A stretch of 64,000 bases of DNA from Hydractinia symbiolongicarpus. Lineage: Eukaryota; Cnidaria; Hydrozoa; Anthoathecata; Hydractiniidae. Below the pieces are notes generated by a model that did no database searches, had not been told where the DNA came from, and was given only the letters and a program-made list of their open reading frames with translations. A program made the translations under genes and the position numbers. Every line of letters starts with the position of its first letter. Within the stretch, counting starts at the first letter, position 1. Below, one piece after another: positions 44,901-55,800 of the stretch. Location: contig NC_079882.1 in assembly GCF_029227915.1 (NCBI RefSeq), positions 13,540,501 through 13,604,500 on the forward strand, read 5' to 3'.

Positions 44901-45198
44901 TTGCACATTTTTTGTGGCAATTTGATCAGGGAGAACCCTAAATTAAGAATTATTTTTTATATAACAATACGCTAAAATTAGAAAATTACAGAGAATTATG
45001 GACTATAATACTTACGGTTAAAATTCGAATATGATCTCTACGCTTCTTACGTTTTTTAGAAACCAGTGAAGAAGGAGTTACAATACCGCAGTTGCGTACA
45101 ACTGTCGACGAAGATGTTGTTGATATCAAGTTAGCTAAATAATAGATAAATAAATTAATTCATGCAAACGCACACCAAAAGTGGTCATTTTCTCCAGA

Positions 45199-45591
45199 CT
45201 ATATACCTGTGTTGGATGATTTACTAAATTCAACTTCATCAAGGATAACTTTCACACGTTTTCCGTCGCGAATATATTTATTGAAGGCCTTTAATTCGGT
45301 TAAGATTGAATGAAAGTTGCTAGAGCCTAAAACAGAACCAGCTGCAGCTATTTTTTTGCCAATGTCACTTAACGCCCGATATTGTTCATCGACACTTCTT
45401 GGTTTATTCTCTTGATTTTTTTGCGAACGTGTTGCTATGATTTCGGATGTCGAGGGACTAGCATGATTTGAAAAAACTCTATGATTGAACTTGAAGTGCT
45501 TCAAAGTGCACCTAGTTGGCCATAACTCCTTCGCAAAAAGATCTTCATGTAGTGATTTTCTTAACTTGAAAATGTGCCTGCATGGTAACAT
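45199..45591 (-). pseudogene. MULE 2 SWIM-type zinc finger and C-terminal region
   Basis: 'MLPCRHIFKLRKSLHEDLFA' fits the C-x-H end of a SWIM finger, which in MULE transposases lies after the DDE core. Next are 'ELWPTRCTLKHF' and a hydrophilic tail 'RSVDEQYRALSDIGKKIAAA'. It directly abuts the N-terminal piece, so the core between them was lost in one internal deletion. Confidence 0.7.
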
Positions 45592-45773
45592 TATAGAGCG
45601 ATAGAAATTACATGCACATTTGTTTGTATTATACTTTTTTTCGTTGCACGTTTAGCTGCACTCTCTATAGAACGAGAACTCCTGACATAAAGTTGGATAT
45701 AATTAGTTCTTTCATGACTACAAATTGCTTCATTTAACTGCTCGAAGCTCGAAAAACTCTGCCCGACCTCCAT
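45591..45773 (-). pseudogene. MULE 2 transposase N-terminus
   Basis: 'MEVGQSFSSFEQLNEAICSH' and '[20 protein letters not shown]' align closely with the N-terminus in MULE 1 (40945-41194). It is cut off after about 45 residues, where the rest of the zinc domain and the catalytic core should follow. Confidence 0.75.
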
Positions 45774-46115
45774 CTTCTTTCGTCAGCATTGAAGTCCTAT
45801 TCGCGCCTTTTTGCAATTGAAATTGTAATGAAGTTGAAAAGGCTGGTTTCTACTACTAAAACTTTCCTCATTACAAATTGAAATTTCATGCTAAGTATAA
45901 AAAATCTTTTTTTTTTATGAAAGTAGAAAGAAAAGATTTTACGTACGAAGAAAAGATATAGAAAATCGCAGATATAGAAAAAAATAAAATAATAATAAAG
46001 TACGTGAGTACGTGAGTGTCACGTACGAATAGAAAAGAAATACTAAAATACGTGAGAGTCACGTACGAATAGAAAAAAAATATTAAAGTACGGTCACGTA
46101 TGAATAGCCACTGCG

Positions 46116-46945
46116 AACATTATATAGAATTGGCAGATGGGAGCAAATCAAACAATGTTGCATTGAAAAGAGGAACGTATGTCACATACTTACGTACAGA
46201 AAGTGGAGAACTAGTTAAAGTTAACCTTGAAAATGCACTGTATGTACCAACTTACCCTCAAAATATTTTTTCTGTTCAAGCCGCAACCCGTAAAGGTGCT
46301 GTTGTCAACTTCTCCAATGATCATGCTAATCTCATTGCCCCAGATGGAACAATCTTACCAATCGAGCAACGCCAACGACTATACTATCTGTACAAGAAAA
46401 TTGTGAGCCAAAAACGCATAGAAGATTTGAGAACATGGCACAGAATATTAGGACACTGTCATATTGATGATGTGATAAAATTAGAATCTGTAGTTCAAGG
46501 AATGCACATCAGTGAACGAGAAAAATTTGACTGTGAGGTATGTACACTAGCAAAGCAGACCAACACTCGTAATCATCAGCCAGACATCCGTGCCACAACT
46601 CCTTTCGAACTTGTACACACCGACCTAGCCGGACTAATAGAACCAGCGTCACTGAATGGCTTCAGATATGCTCTTGTTTTCAATGATGATTTCACAGAAT
46701 GTATGTTTACTTATTTTTTAAAACAGAAATCTGATGCGTCCCGTGCATTAGAAAATTTTTTAGCAGACATAGCGCCCTACGGCAAAGTGAAAACCTTTAA
46801 TTTTGACGAAGAAATTTTTCCATTTGGTGATGTAAAACGGATGCAATCGGATGGGGGTGGGGAATACATATCACAGGACTTTAAAACTATCCTGATAAAA
46901 CACTGTATCAAACACGAAATCTCTGCTCCACATTCTCCTCATTAA
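46116..46945 (+). pseudogene. Copia element 2 protease end and integrase
   Basis: The rest of the protease ('NALYVPTYPQNIFSVQAATR') is followed by the integrase HHCC finger ('WHRILGHCH' and 'CEVCTLAKQ') and the core 'TPFELVHTDLAGLIEPASLN' (first Asp) and 'MQSDGGGEYIS' (second Asp). The frame ends at a TAA in 'SAPHSPH', where related elements have a Gln codon, just before the Glu-containing 'NGTAERSWRT'. Confidence 0.9.
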
Positions 46946-47330
46946 AATGGCACTGCAGAGCGCAGCTGGCGCACCCTTTTTGAAATGGGAAGAGCATTGT
47001 TACTTGAAGCTAGCTTACCTAAACATTTATGGACATATGCTGTTATGGCTGCTACACATATTCGAAATCGTTGTTTTGTAGACCGCATCAGAAACACCAT
47101 ATCGTCTTATCACAGAACTAAAACCTGACATCTCAAGATTACATGTTTTTGGTACAATATGTTATGCATACGTCCATAATCAAAAGAAACTGGACCCAAG
47201 AAGCCGTAAAGGAATTTTTGTCGGGTATGACAAAGAGAGTCAAGCCTATCTAGTTTACTATTCCGACAGCAGGACCGTATCAAGACATAGACTTGTGAAA
47301 TTTACGGAAACATTTCATGTCGAATAGCCT
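46946..47330 (+). pseudogene. Copia element 2 integrase C-terminus
   Basis: After the stop the same frame continues 'NGTAERSWRTLFEMGRALLL' with the third catalytic residue (Glu), then 'LPKHLWTYAVMAATHIRNRC'. A 1-base frameshift near 47085 leads to 'LHVFGTICYAYVHNQKKLDP', 'GIFVGYDKESQAYLVYY', the conserved Copia GKGY-like block. Confidence 0.85.
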
Positions 47331-48645
47331 AACACAGCCATCAGCAACGACTTATTTTCAACTGAAGCCAATACTAAACCGGCTACAAAAAGTAGTTCAG
47401 AACAAAATGAGAACCCAGAGAGAATGCGTGTACACCATCAAAGGAAATTCAAGCAACCCAATTTACAAAGCGCGTTATGTAGCAAAAGGATTCAGTCAAA
47501 AAGAAGGAATAGATTACTCAGAAACCTTTTCACCAACTGCTAGAATGGAGTCTATCCGTACTTTACTACAAGTACCTGTTCAAGAAGATTGGAACATTCA
47601 TCAAATGGACGTTAAAGGACCATATTTACACGCTCCAATAGAATGTGAAGTTTATGTTCAACCAGCTTCTGGATATGAAACAGCCAATAATGTTTGGAAG
47701 TTAAACAAATCTCTTTATGGGCTCAAACAAAGTGGACGCAATTGGCACCAATTGCTGCATGATTTTTTATGTGATATTGGTTTTGTCCAATCTCATGCCG
47801 ATCCATGTGTGTTTGTTCGTAGACAATGTGGTGATACCATTGTGTTACTTGTTTGGGTGGATGACATTATTATTACATCAAGTAAGGACGAACTGCTCAA
47901 CACTGTCAAGATCCAGTTGAAGAATCGATTTAATATAAAAGATCTTGGAACACTCTCATCGTTTCTTGGAATTGATTTTGAGAGGGGGATTGACTACGTC
48001 ACCATGTCCCAGTCCCGTTACCTTAAAGATGTCCTTATCCGATTCAGTCTCAATGATTGTAAACCGAGGAATACCCCATGCGAACTAAACCCTGCTGCAT
48101 ATATATTAGATGAGACCAGTGATACTGAGAAGACCGATAACGACACCAAACTATATTGTCAAATAGTGGGAAGCATTGTATATGCCATGACTTGCTCCCG
48201 ACCAGATTTGAGTTATGTTGTAACTAAGCTGTCTCAACACTTGTCAAAGCCTGAAAATTCAGACTGGATTATGTTAAAACATGTATTTCGATATATAAAG
48301 AATACTGTGAGTTATACATTCACTTTTCGTAAACTAAACCATGAAGAATTTCGTCTCTATGCACTTTGTAATGCTGATTGGGCTTCTTCTTTGGATAACA
48401 GAAGAAGTATTACCGGTTATTGTATCAGCATCAATCCGAATGGGCCACCTATCAGTTGGAGGTCGAAAAAACAAGCGTCTGTGGCACTTGCAACATGCGA
48501 AGCTGAATATATGGCCCTCTCACTAACAGCTCAGGAGACCGCCTACCTAACACAACTTATCAAAGATTTAACAAATTTTGACCTCAAGCCGCCTGTGATT
48601 AAAAATGACAACCAAGGTGCCTTAGCGTTATTGAAAACCCCGTAA
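47331..48645 (+). pseudogene. Copia element 2 reverse transcriptase and RNase H
   Basis: Open for over 430 codons. RT blocks: 'KARYVAKGFSQKEGIDYSET', 'IHQMDVKGPYLHAPIECEVY', 'LNKSLYGLKQSGRNWHQLLH', active site 'LLVWVDDIIITSS', 'LGTLSSFLGIDFER'. RNase H blocks: 'LYALCNADWASSLDNRRSIT', 'WRSKKQASVALATCEAEYMA', 'IKNDNQGALAL'. All catalytic Asp/Glu residues are visible. The frame stops at 48645. Confidence 0.92.
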
Positions 48646-48822
48646 AGCACATGAAGGCCAAACATATCGATATCCGATACCATTATATCAGAGAATGTTT
48701 TCAACAGAATCAGATAGCTGTAGAATACATACCTTCAAGTGAAAACAAAGCTGATATATTTACAAAACCGCCAAAGAAACATTTGTTGACAATGTTCAAA
48801 CAATATTTATTTGGAGAGTAAT
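48646..48822 (+). pseudogene. Copia element 2 RNase H C-terminus
   Basis: A shifted frame continues 'KHIDIRYHYIRECFQ' (the conserved His block), 'EYIPSSENKADIFTK' (last Asp) and ends 'FKQYLFGE' at 48822, just before the 3' LTR. Confidence 0.88.
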
Positions 48823-48848
48823 TTTTAATGAGAACTTTACGTCAAGTG

Positions 48849-49025
48849 TGTTAGATTGCCGCTATATTTGTTTTTGTTTGCTAGACTCTCGGTGCCGTTT
48901 AACTAGAACGGCATTAGGACTAAAGATGGTAGAGTTAAAAGTGTAAAAGAAGAAACACGTGTTTGTTGATTTTATATAGAAGAAAAACCATTTTCGTATT
49001 TGTTTATTTTATTACCCCCAAGTCA
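48849..49025 (+). repeat. 3' LTR of Copia element 2
   Basis: 177 bp, nearly identical to 43045-43221. Confidence 0.93.
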
Positions 49026-49233
49026 TGGCTGGAATGGTCACAGTAAGAAATCGATGTTTTATCTTTGAACCCTTAACAGGAAGTTACTAGGTCAGAAAAT
49101 CACACAAATTAGTCAACATGGCTTAAAAAAATTGTGTGGGCTATGATGATATCACAAACAACTTTTATTGAGAAAGTTTGTTGCCGTAGAGTTTTTAAAT
49201 AAGCTTCATTTAATACAATTAGATCAATAAATA

Positions 49234-49440
49234 CTTTAATTGGAGAAACTTTTGCGAGAGAAACTTTCACAAATTCTCAATTTTTCTCCATTTTTGCGAA
49301 AATGTTTATTTCGCGAAAATTTGCGGGTTTCTTTAGCTCGCAAAATTTTCCCAATTTCTTCATTTGCAAAAGTTATCCAAAAAATTTCACAATTTTTTTT
49401 CTCAAAAAACTTTCTCTCGCAAAAGTTCCTCCAATTAAAG
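49234..49440. mobile_element. Small palindromic MITE, TA-flanked
   Basis: The ends 'CTTTAATTGGAGAAACTTTT' and, inverted, 'CTTTAATTGGAGGAACTTTT' continue as 'gcgagagaaa'. TA lies on both sides (49232-49233, 49441-49442). The 207 bp is almost wholly an inverted repeat with 'gcgaaaat' words in the loop. A weaker relative lies at 60684-61045. Confidence 0.85.
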
Positions 49441-49574
49441 TAATTAAAAAGTCACAATTCTGTAGTACTTGAAATTTGTCTTTTTTGTGAATGAGTCGGA
49501 GATAGATAGGTGTGCATATTTTACATGGCTAGCATCACAAATATCAAGGGATATACTCTGTCTATTATTTCCAG
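49441..49574. other. Short intergenic gap
   Basis: Nothing recognised. Confidence 0.4.
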
Positions 49575-49853
49575 GAGGGGCCATGGCTTAGATGGAGAAT
49601 CCTAGAGTATTTAATGCTCATTTTGAGCTACGCAGACCCAATTAGGACCCGCGCTCTACTAAACAACTCCCGGCAACATCCAACGCCCCACACAGTGAGC
49701 CATCTCTCCCCAATTTCCCTCACATGGCTTGGGTTAACCCGGGGCTATGGTAACATTCACTCGTCCTTGTTGAATCACCGACAAGAGGATTCGTACCCCG
49801 GTCTCCCGTACAGAGTACGAGAGCTATAACGACTAATCTATGGCGCCACAATA
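49575..49853 (-). repeat. Second tRNA-derived SINE family
   Basis: On the minus strand a head 'gtggcgccatagattagtcg' with an A-box-like region and a B-box-like 'ggggtacgaatcctc' about 40 bp on, then a GC-richer body. The body is unlike the 37928 SINE. GC content is clearly above the surroundings. Confidence 0.65.
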
Positions 49854-51954
49854 AAATAAAAAGCGCTTTTATGCATTTTAGGAATAATTCAAGAGACTTA
49901 AGGGACAATTTAAACAATTTTGGGAGTTATCAAAACAAATTTTTTTTCAAAAAGTCAACTGAACTCGCTATCATACATACAAGTGTTCTCGTTAAGTCTG
50001 AACTTTCCTTTGAAATGCTGTATATATGTTCAATATAATGGATTTTTTGATGACCTGTTCATACAAAAACTTTCAGAAATTTCTCAACCCATTGCTTTCA
50101 TTTTGTAGAACTTGAAGCATGGATCGAAAAAAACCGTAAATATGATTGGTTATATTGCCACCTGACCGACTCACTTTGGAAAGTGAAATTTGAGTCTGTG
50201 AGTGAGTAAACTTGTGAAAACAAGAGCCAAAAAAATCATTGTTGAAAGTTGTGGGAACTGTGCTGGTTCATTTGCTACTTAAGTTCACTATATTTTCTGA
50301 CTTCGCATTTATTAACTAAAAATGGAACTTAAAATGGAAGCTATATAAGGTTTACATTGAAAACAAAGAACAAAATGTGTGTGGGAAAATATGTCCTGTT
50401 CCCATTATTTGTCCTGTTCCCATTATTTTCTGATCAGCAATGGCAAATTTGTTTCCAGGTCCATAAAACCAGGCCTTTTTATACTTTAGATATCAGTGTT
50501 CAAATTAGTGGATTGCAATTCGAAGTCATTTTCTTTTTTTCACATATTTAATTTAAGATCCCGAAAGCTATTAAATTTTTTATTTGTATTTTGTTCCTAA
50601 ACCATGAAACGTGATCATATGGAACTTAAACAATGTCATTATGTTCAACGCAGGCACAAAAACTGAGAAACATCTCAATTTTTGCAGATCACTTTTTAAT
50701 ATGTACTTCAACCCTAGATATGATAATGGACTGCTCTTAGCAGGAAAAAGCCCAGCAGAGGATATGTTTAGGAGGCACTGAAGATGGATTGGCAAAGAGA
50801 AAAAGAATGCAATTATGATGACTGTGATTGGCCAGATGTACAATATTGCAATTGCACCTATAGATTGAGTTGGGAAACTTTTTTGATACTTATATTGAGT
50901 TTTTTTTTCAGTGATATTTAAAGTCAAACTAATTTAATAAAGTCAGAAAGAGCTAATTGGTTATCTAACAAATAGGTGATAGAAACATCCTCTGTGCAAA
51001 ATGCACATGCAGACAAGCATGTGTATGTATTATTATCTTAGGCTGTGGAAAAATCCACAAAAAATGCCCATCGTGCATCTCACATTTGTCATTTTATCCT
51101 CCTATCGTCCAAGTCGTTTTAATCTCCCTTCAATGGAAAATCAGACTGTGGATTATTCTTCCTGATCTATCATAACTTAACAGTTTGATTCTGCAAATAA
51201 GTTGAAAAAATATGTACAAACTGTTTAAAAGAACATATAATACTTCCATATATGATTTGTACATAAGATGATACATAAGATGAAAAAAATTATGATATAG
51301 GGATACAAAATTTGCATTACTAAATTGAGGTAACAGTCCAGTTTGTAGAGTTAAATATTGGTAAGTTTTTTTTCGTTATAGATTGTAAAGTATAAAATAA
51401 GAATGTAAAAATTGAATAATGGAAAAGACCACATATGATGCTTGGGTTGGAAGTGAACTAGGATTATTAAAAGGTACATTTTGTATTTTTTAGCAGAATT
51501 AATTTTGCAAATCAAAGAGTAAAAAAGGAATGTGTACAATAAAATCATATATTAAAAGCAGGAATGAATAACGAAATCAAATTAACTATTGTTCATTGTG
51601 TCGTTTATCTTTAATCGTTAAATGAGAACCTTTTTGGCAGATATTACATCATATTTAATCCAATGTCATTAAAATTACTTTTTTAAGTTAAATCAATTAT
51701 TTGATATTCATTGTAAGTCTGACAGAAATCAAGGCTATAGCAAACATATGTGAAGAACTAAAGTATGTTATAAAATGTTGTATATGTCATTTCTTATCAC
51801 TATGACGTCATCATCTAATTTTTTATAAGCCCTATATGTTTACTTACAAAATTTGATTGCAAACCGACATGCAGATCCAAAGTTATGAGTTTGTCAGCAA
51901 AAAATTAAGAGGCCTGGGACGAGCAAGCGAGTGTCATTTTGGCAAAAAAATTTA
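49854..51954. other. Intergenic, no supported gene
   Basis: AT-rich. It includes the palindrome 'gtggaaaaatccac' at 51044-51057 (shared with repeat family A heads) and a direct duplication of 'gtcctgttcccattatt' at 50393-50425. The WDR74 first exon should lie somewhere upstream of 52783 but I could not identify it. Confidence 0.45.
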
Positions 51955-52228
51955 TGTTAATCAATTAACCTTTATAATATCTATGCATTGATAAAGTTTC
52001 AATGCATAACCCTTAACAGGTCTAAATTTACTGATGAAAGAAAATGTCCAACTTTGCTATTACTGCAATATGACATAATTCATGCAGCATAATTAAATCT
52101 GAAATTCTTTAAATGTGAATATCTGAGAACGAAAAGAGCTTTTTAAAAAATTTAAAAAGACTTGTTAGCTAACTTTTTTAGCTTTATAATATAAGTCCAA
52201 CATCATTTTATACCTCGAGTTCCCTTTA
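51955..52228 (+). repeat. Dispersed repeat C
   Basis: Reverse-complement partner of 22597-22869, as described there. It keeps the same block order over about 270 bp. Confidence 0.85.
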
Positions 52229-52782
52229 AGCATATTATTATTTTCTCTGAAGTTTTCTCTAAGATTTAATCCAGGATTAAAATTTAATATTATTAAGATA
52301 ACTGTTTAGTCATTAAATATAGCTAATTTTAAAATCTCACTCACTCACTCAAACTGTTTTTGTACATTATGGATGCAGTTACTGAATTGAAACCGGTTTA
52401 GGCAAAATTTTGTTGAAAAATTGAATTATCATATAAAATTCAGCTCAAGGTTTGTCTGGACAATATACGTTGATGTCAGGTTTTCACGAGCAGAAATCGT
52501 TAGAAATACATTCTTAGCTGATCTGAACACTTTCTGTCTATCAGACTCAGTGGTGTTGCGCAGCCACTAACTTTCCAGTAAACTCAACAAGGCCACTTTC
52601 CAACTTCAAGGCTACATTAGACAATTCGCTGCATTCACTCTCTGCCTTGCTCTTCTAGTTCCGTCATACACTTCAATAGTTAAGCATTCCTTGGCATTTA
52701 GTCTGTAATTGTAGAATGTAAATAAGAATTAAAAGAGACCCTTACTGTGTTTTTCTCTCGTTAACTATTTTTTTGTCTACAG
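52229..52782. other. Upstream of WDR74 exon 2
   Basis: AT-rich. A pyrimidine-rich stretch ('tttttctcg', 'tttttttgtctacag') at its end is the polypyrimidine tract and acceptor of the WDR74 exon. Confidence 0.5.
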
Positions 52783-52886
52783 GCATCACTTTATCAAAGG
52801 AATGTTTTGTAAACTATGGTAATAACAAATTTTTGGATAAAAATCTAAGCATTACCTCTATGGCATGGCAAGATACGGAAGATAAG
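52783..52886 (+). CDS. WDR74: WDR74 early exon
   Basis: Acceptor 'ttgtctacag', donor 'gataag|gtacgc'. Encodes 'ITLSKECFVNYGNNKFLDKN' and 'ITSMAWQDTEDK'. It starts with 2 nt completing a codon and ends in phase 0, fitting exon 60381. It is assigned by phase, by reading into 'IYVGLRNG', and by a WD-like 'SITSMAW' strand. Confidence 0.75.
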
Positions 52887-55800
52887 GTACGCCAAAATTT
52901 CTTTTGTCACAGGCATAATTGTTATGGCATCTTTTTATTCTTCAAAGTATGGAGTTAGAAATTGCTAATATATATATATATATAAATAGTCCACGTCGGG
53001 GCCCACAAAGACCCCGAAGTTCGTGACAAATGACAATGGTGACGTCAGCAACAATAAGGAAATTTTAAAGACAATTAATTTTGATATATATAGCAACCAA
53101 ATCTCGGTATAGGTTACGGGAAATAGCAAAGCATGGTTTTCATTTGTTACGTGATGTCATTCGTAAAGAGTAAGCCAATGACATAAATTTTTAGGACTAC
53201 AGGGCACTTTGGTTACACTCATAAGCGCAATAAATGAACACATAAAATTTAGTAATTATTACAAAAATACCAATGGGTTTGTTTACAAAAGAGAACAACC
53301 TCGATGTTGTTTGATGTTGTTCTTACAGGTAGCTTAGCTACTATAGTTATATTTAGGATTAAACTAGCATTTATTACTTAATACTCAGTAAAATAGGTCA
53401 AGTTTGAATATTAAACTTTTTCGCTATAGCTAGCTAGACTAAACATGAAAGGACAAGGCTGAGCTTTTTAGCTGGGTTAAAAGTCAAAACTTAAAGAGGA
53501 AAATTACATCACATTTTTTAAGATTATACTACACATATTTTAGAACACTTGCAGGAAAATGCATTTTTCATCAAGTTACCCCTAATATGGAAGATTTCTT
53601 CATAAAAAGCATCAGAAACCTTTTTCATGTGGATTACTTTTACATTAACAAAAATTAAAGATTTGAAGATAAACTTTTGCGATTTTGTCATTCATTAGTT
53701 TTCAAATTTTCGCTGGAAATTTTTAAGGTTTAAAACCCATGTCGCACAGTAACTTCGTTCTTATCCTAATGTTAATACATAAGCTATGCAAGAATTTTTG
53801 CAGGAAAATAAAAACACATCAAGAGAAAAAGTTTGTTATTAAAATATTATAAATAATTTCAAACCGGTTAGTCCCTGCAGTCATTTTGGTGTCAGCGGTA
53901 TAAAAAACTATGCTAAAACGATACTAAGTAAAATTCCTATTACTTCAGTAAAAATTGAAATAATGACTTGAAACTTAGTGTTACATGTTTTTAGACCAGT
54001 TTGATGAAATGAACCCAAAATTTTTTTTACTACTATCATAGTTTCTGAGTTCCTAATTTTGGCCATTTTTGGAGACTCCGATAAACTTTTTTTGACAGCA
54101 TATCAATTTTGACAAGCCATGTGTACAAAAAAGATTCTAAGTGATTCCCAGGATTAAAAATAATTCAAACAGATAAAATGTGTCCCAGGTTTAGGACCAA
54201 ATACTTTATCCAGCTTAGAGAAAGTGGGAATGTGCTTCTAAAGCACAGTGCTAAATACATAATTTAAATTTTATGCCGTATAAATACAAAGTGGTTAGAA
54301 AGTTATTTTTTTGTCCACCTGGATCTGCAACACAGTTACTTTGCACTAATCGCCCAGTCTGCTGGCACTCACAATTAATTTTTGAATATCCACAGGAACT
54401 TTTTATGCAATGAAAAATGCTAAACAACTGTATTTGCTTTGCAGAAGTAACAATAGGCTTATCTTTATCATAAGTCCTGTTAATGTTGGTTTATGAAAAA
54501 GATATTCTTAATGCTATAAGCGCTCCACTGGATTTGTAACACATTACACTAAGTGTCCTTCATGTGAAACAGTTTACGCTTTACTAAGTCTTAACCTGAA
54601 GACTTTAGGTCTTCCCACTTCAAGCAAATATTACTTCTGGCTATACTTTCCCAAATTTTGTTATTTCATAAAAGAAAACTGAAAATCTACATAATTTATT
54701 TATGAAATATAGGTTTCAGTTTGTCGTGGAAACATGCTTACTAACATGTAATGTCTTGCATACCTAACTAGCTATATACTCAAGTCTTGAATGTTCACTG
54801 CTATGGGAGGTCAAAATAACTATATACCTAGCTATTTTTATTTAAAATGACAGAATGCCTTGAAAAATCTTTTGTGCAGCTAGCTACACTAAAGTAATAT
54901 ATTTAGCTCTTGTACTTTATCACTTGATTATTTAATAACAAATGTGCCCTGCAGTGCTGGCATGGTACTGGCTAGGTAGCTTAAAATCGCAAAATAAATA
55001 TTATCCAGATGTGACCATCCCTCATCATCAGACATCGGAAAAGCGTTTCTGTTCTTTACTTCTCATTGTGGGGTACCTCAAATTCTTGTAAATCCAATGA
55101 AAAAAAATTACTTAAGAATTCCTCTTCTTTCCCTTGCACTAATCATGGCATTTCTTTGCATGTCTTTAGTTTCAAGCCACGATCCCTGAGCTTCCAACCC
55201 CGTCTCAGTCGCAAGTTTCAGCGCTAGCCAAAATGACGGAGAACGTTGAGGAACTCTGGGTAATTTTGAAAAAATGTGGTTCTACCTTATGATTTTCAGA
55301 TATTTCCTGCTGATATCAGCATATTTTGGCCCTCGGGTGCCACACCTCCGTACATATAGGAGTTAATTATCTTTAAGAGTTTGGACTATCAAATAATCTA
55401 AGATCCTAAATACACTGAACATTGACAAGTGAACTTTGTTCAGAAATTTGTGAATGTAATGTAAAAATAGCCTACGCAATTACTTGTGGTGGCGAACTTC
55501 TAAATTAGCTGTCTTGTCAATATATTTTGACCAAGATTGTAGTTTGTAAACCCCGGTCCTCAGGTTTTTCCTGTCCTCAGGTTTTTGCCCGTCATAATAT
55601 TCCGGACGTCCCTATTTGTGCATAACACAGAGTAGCTATTTGGCTACAAACAAAATACAGGTGTTAATAAATGAGACTTGTCTATAAGTGGAAAAATTAA
55701 CAGGTTCTCCGATCTTTTGACACAGCCTTTTAAGTTATCTGGGCAGGTTCTTTTGGCGATTTATCACCTTTTGTGAGATCCGTCAAGATGTGCAGATCAG

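Larger units (their letters stand above)
44139..46115 (-). mobile_element. MULE-like DNA transposon 2, nested in Copia element 2
   Basis: The ends 'CGCAGTGGCTATTCATACGT' and 'ACGTATGAATAGCCACTGCG' are inverted repeats, followed inside by several short direct copies of 'ttcgtacgtgac' on each side. Flanks are a perfect 9 bp duplication, aacattata (44130-44138 and 46116-46124). The element plus one duplication is 1986 bp, a multiple of three, and its removal rejoins the protease frame. On the minus strand it retains the transposase N-terminus, a SWIM finger and a PHD-like finger. The DDE core is deleted. Confidence 0.9.
43045..49025 (+). mobile_element. Copia LTR retrotransposon 2, relatively young, with a nested MULE
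   Basis: LTRs at 43045-43221 and 48849-49025 are 177 bp each and differ at only 3 sites (about 1.7%). They start 'tgttagattgcc' and end 'cccaagtca'. A Copia-type primer site follows the left LTR. Gag, protease, integrase, RT and RNase H are all recognisable, broken by a few stops and frameshifts and by a 1977 bp MULE-like element inside the protease. No matching flanking duplication is seen (left 'gtaag', right 'tggct'). Confidence 0.94.

Noticed and set aside
43040-49030. Target site duplication of Copia element 2
   Set aside because: The five bases outside each LTR (gtaag and tggct) do not match, so the expected duplication is lost or the LTR limits differ slightly.
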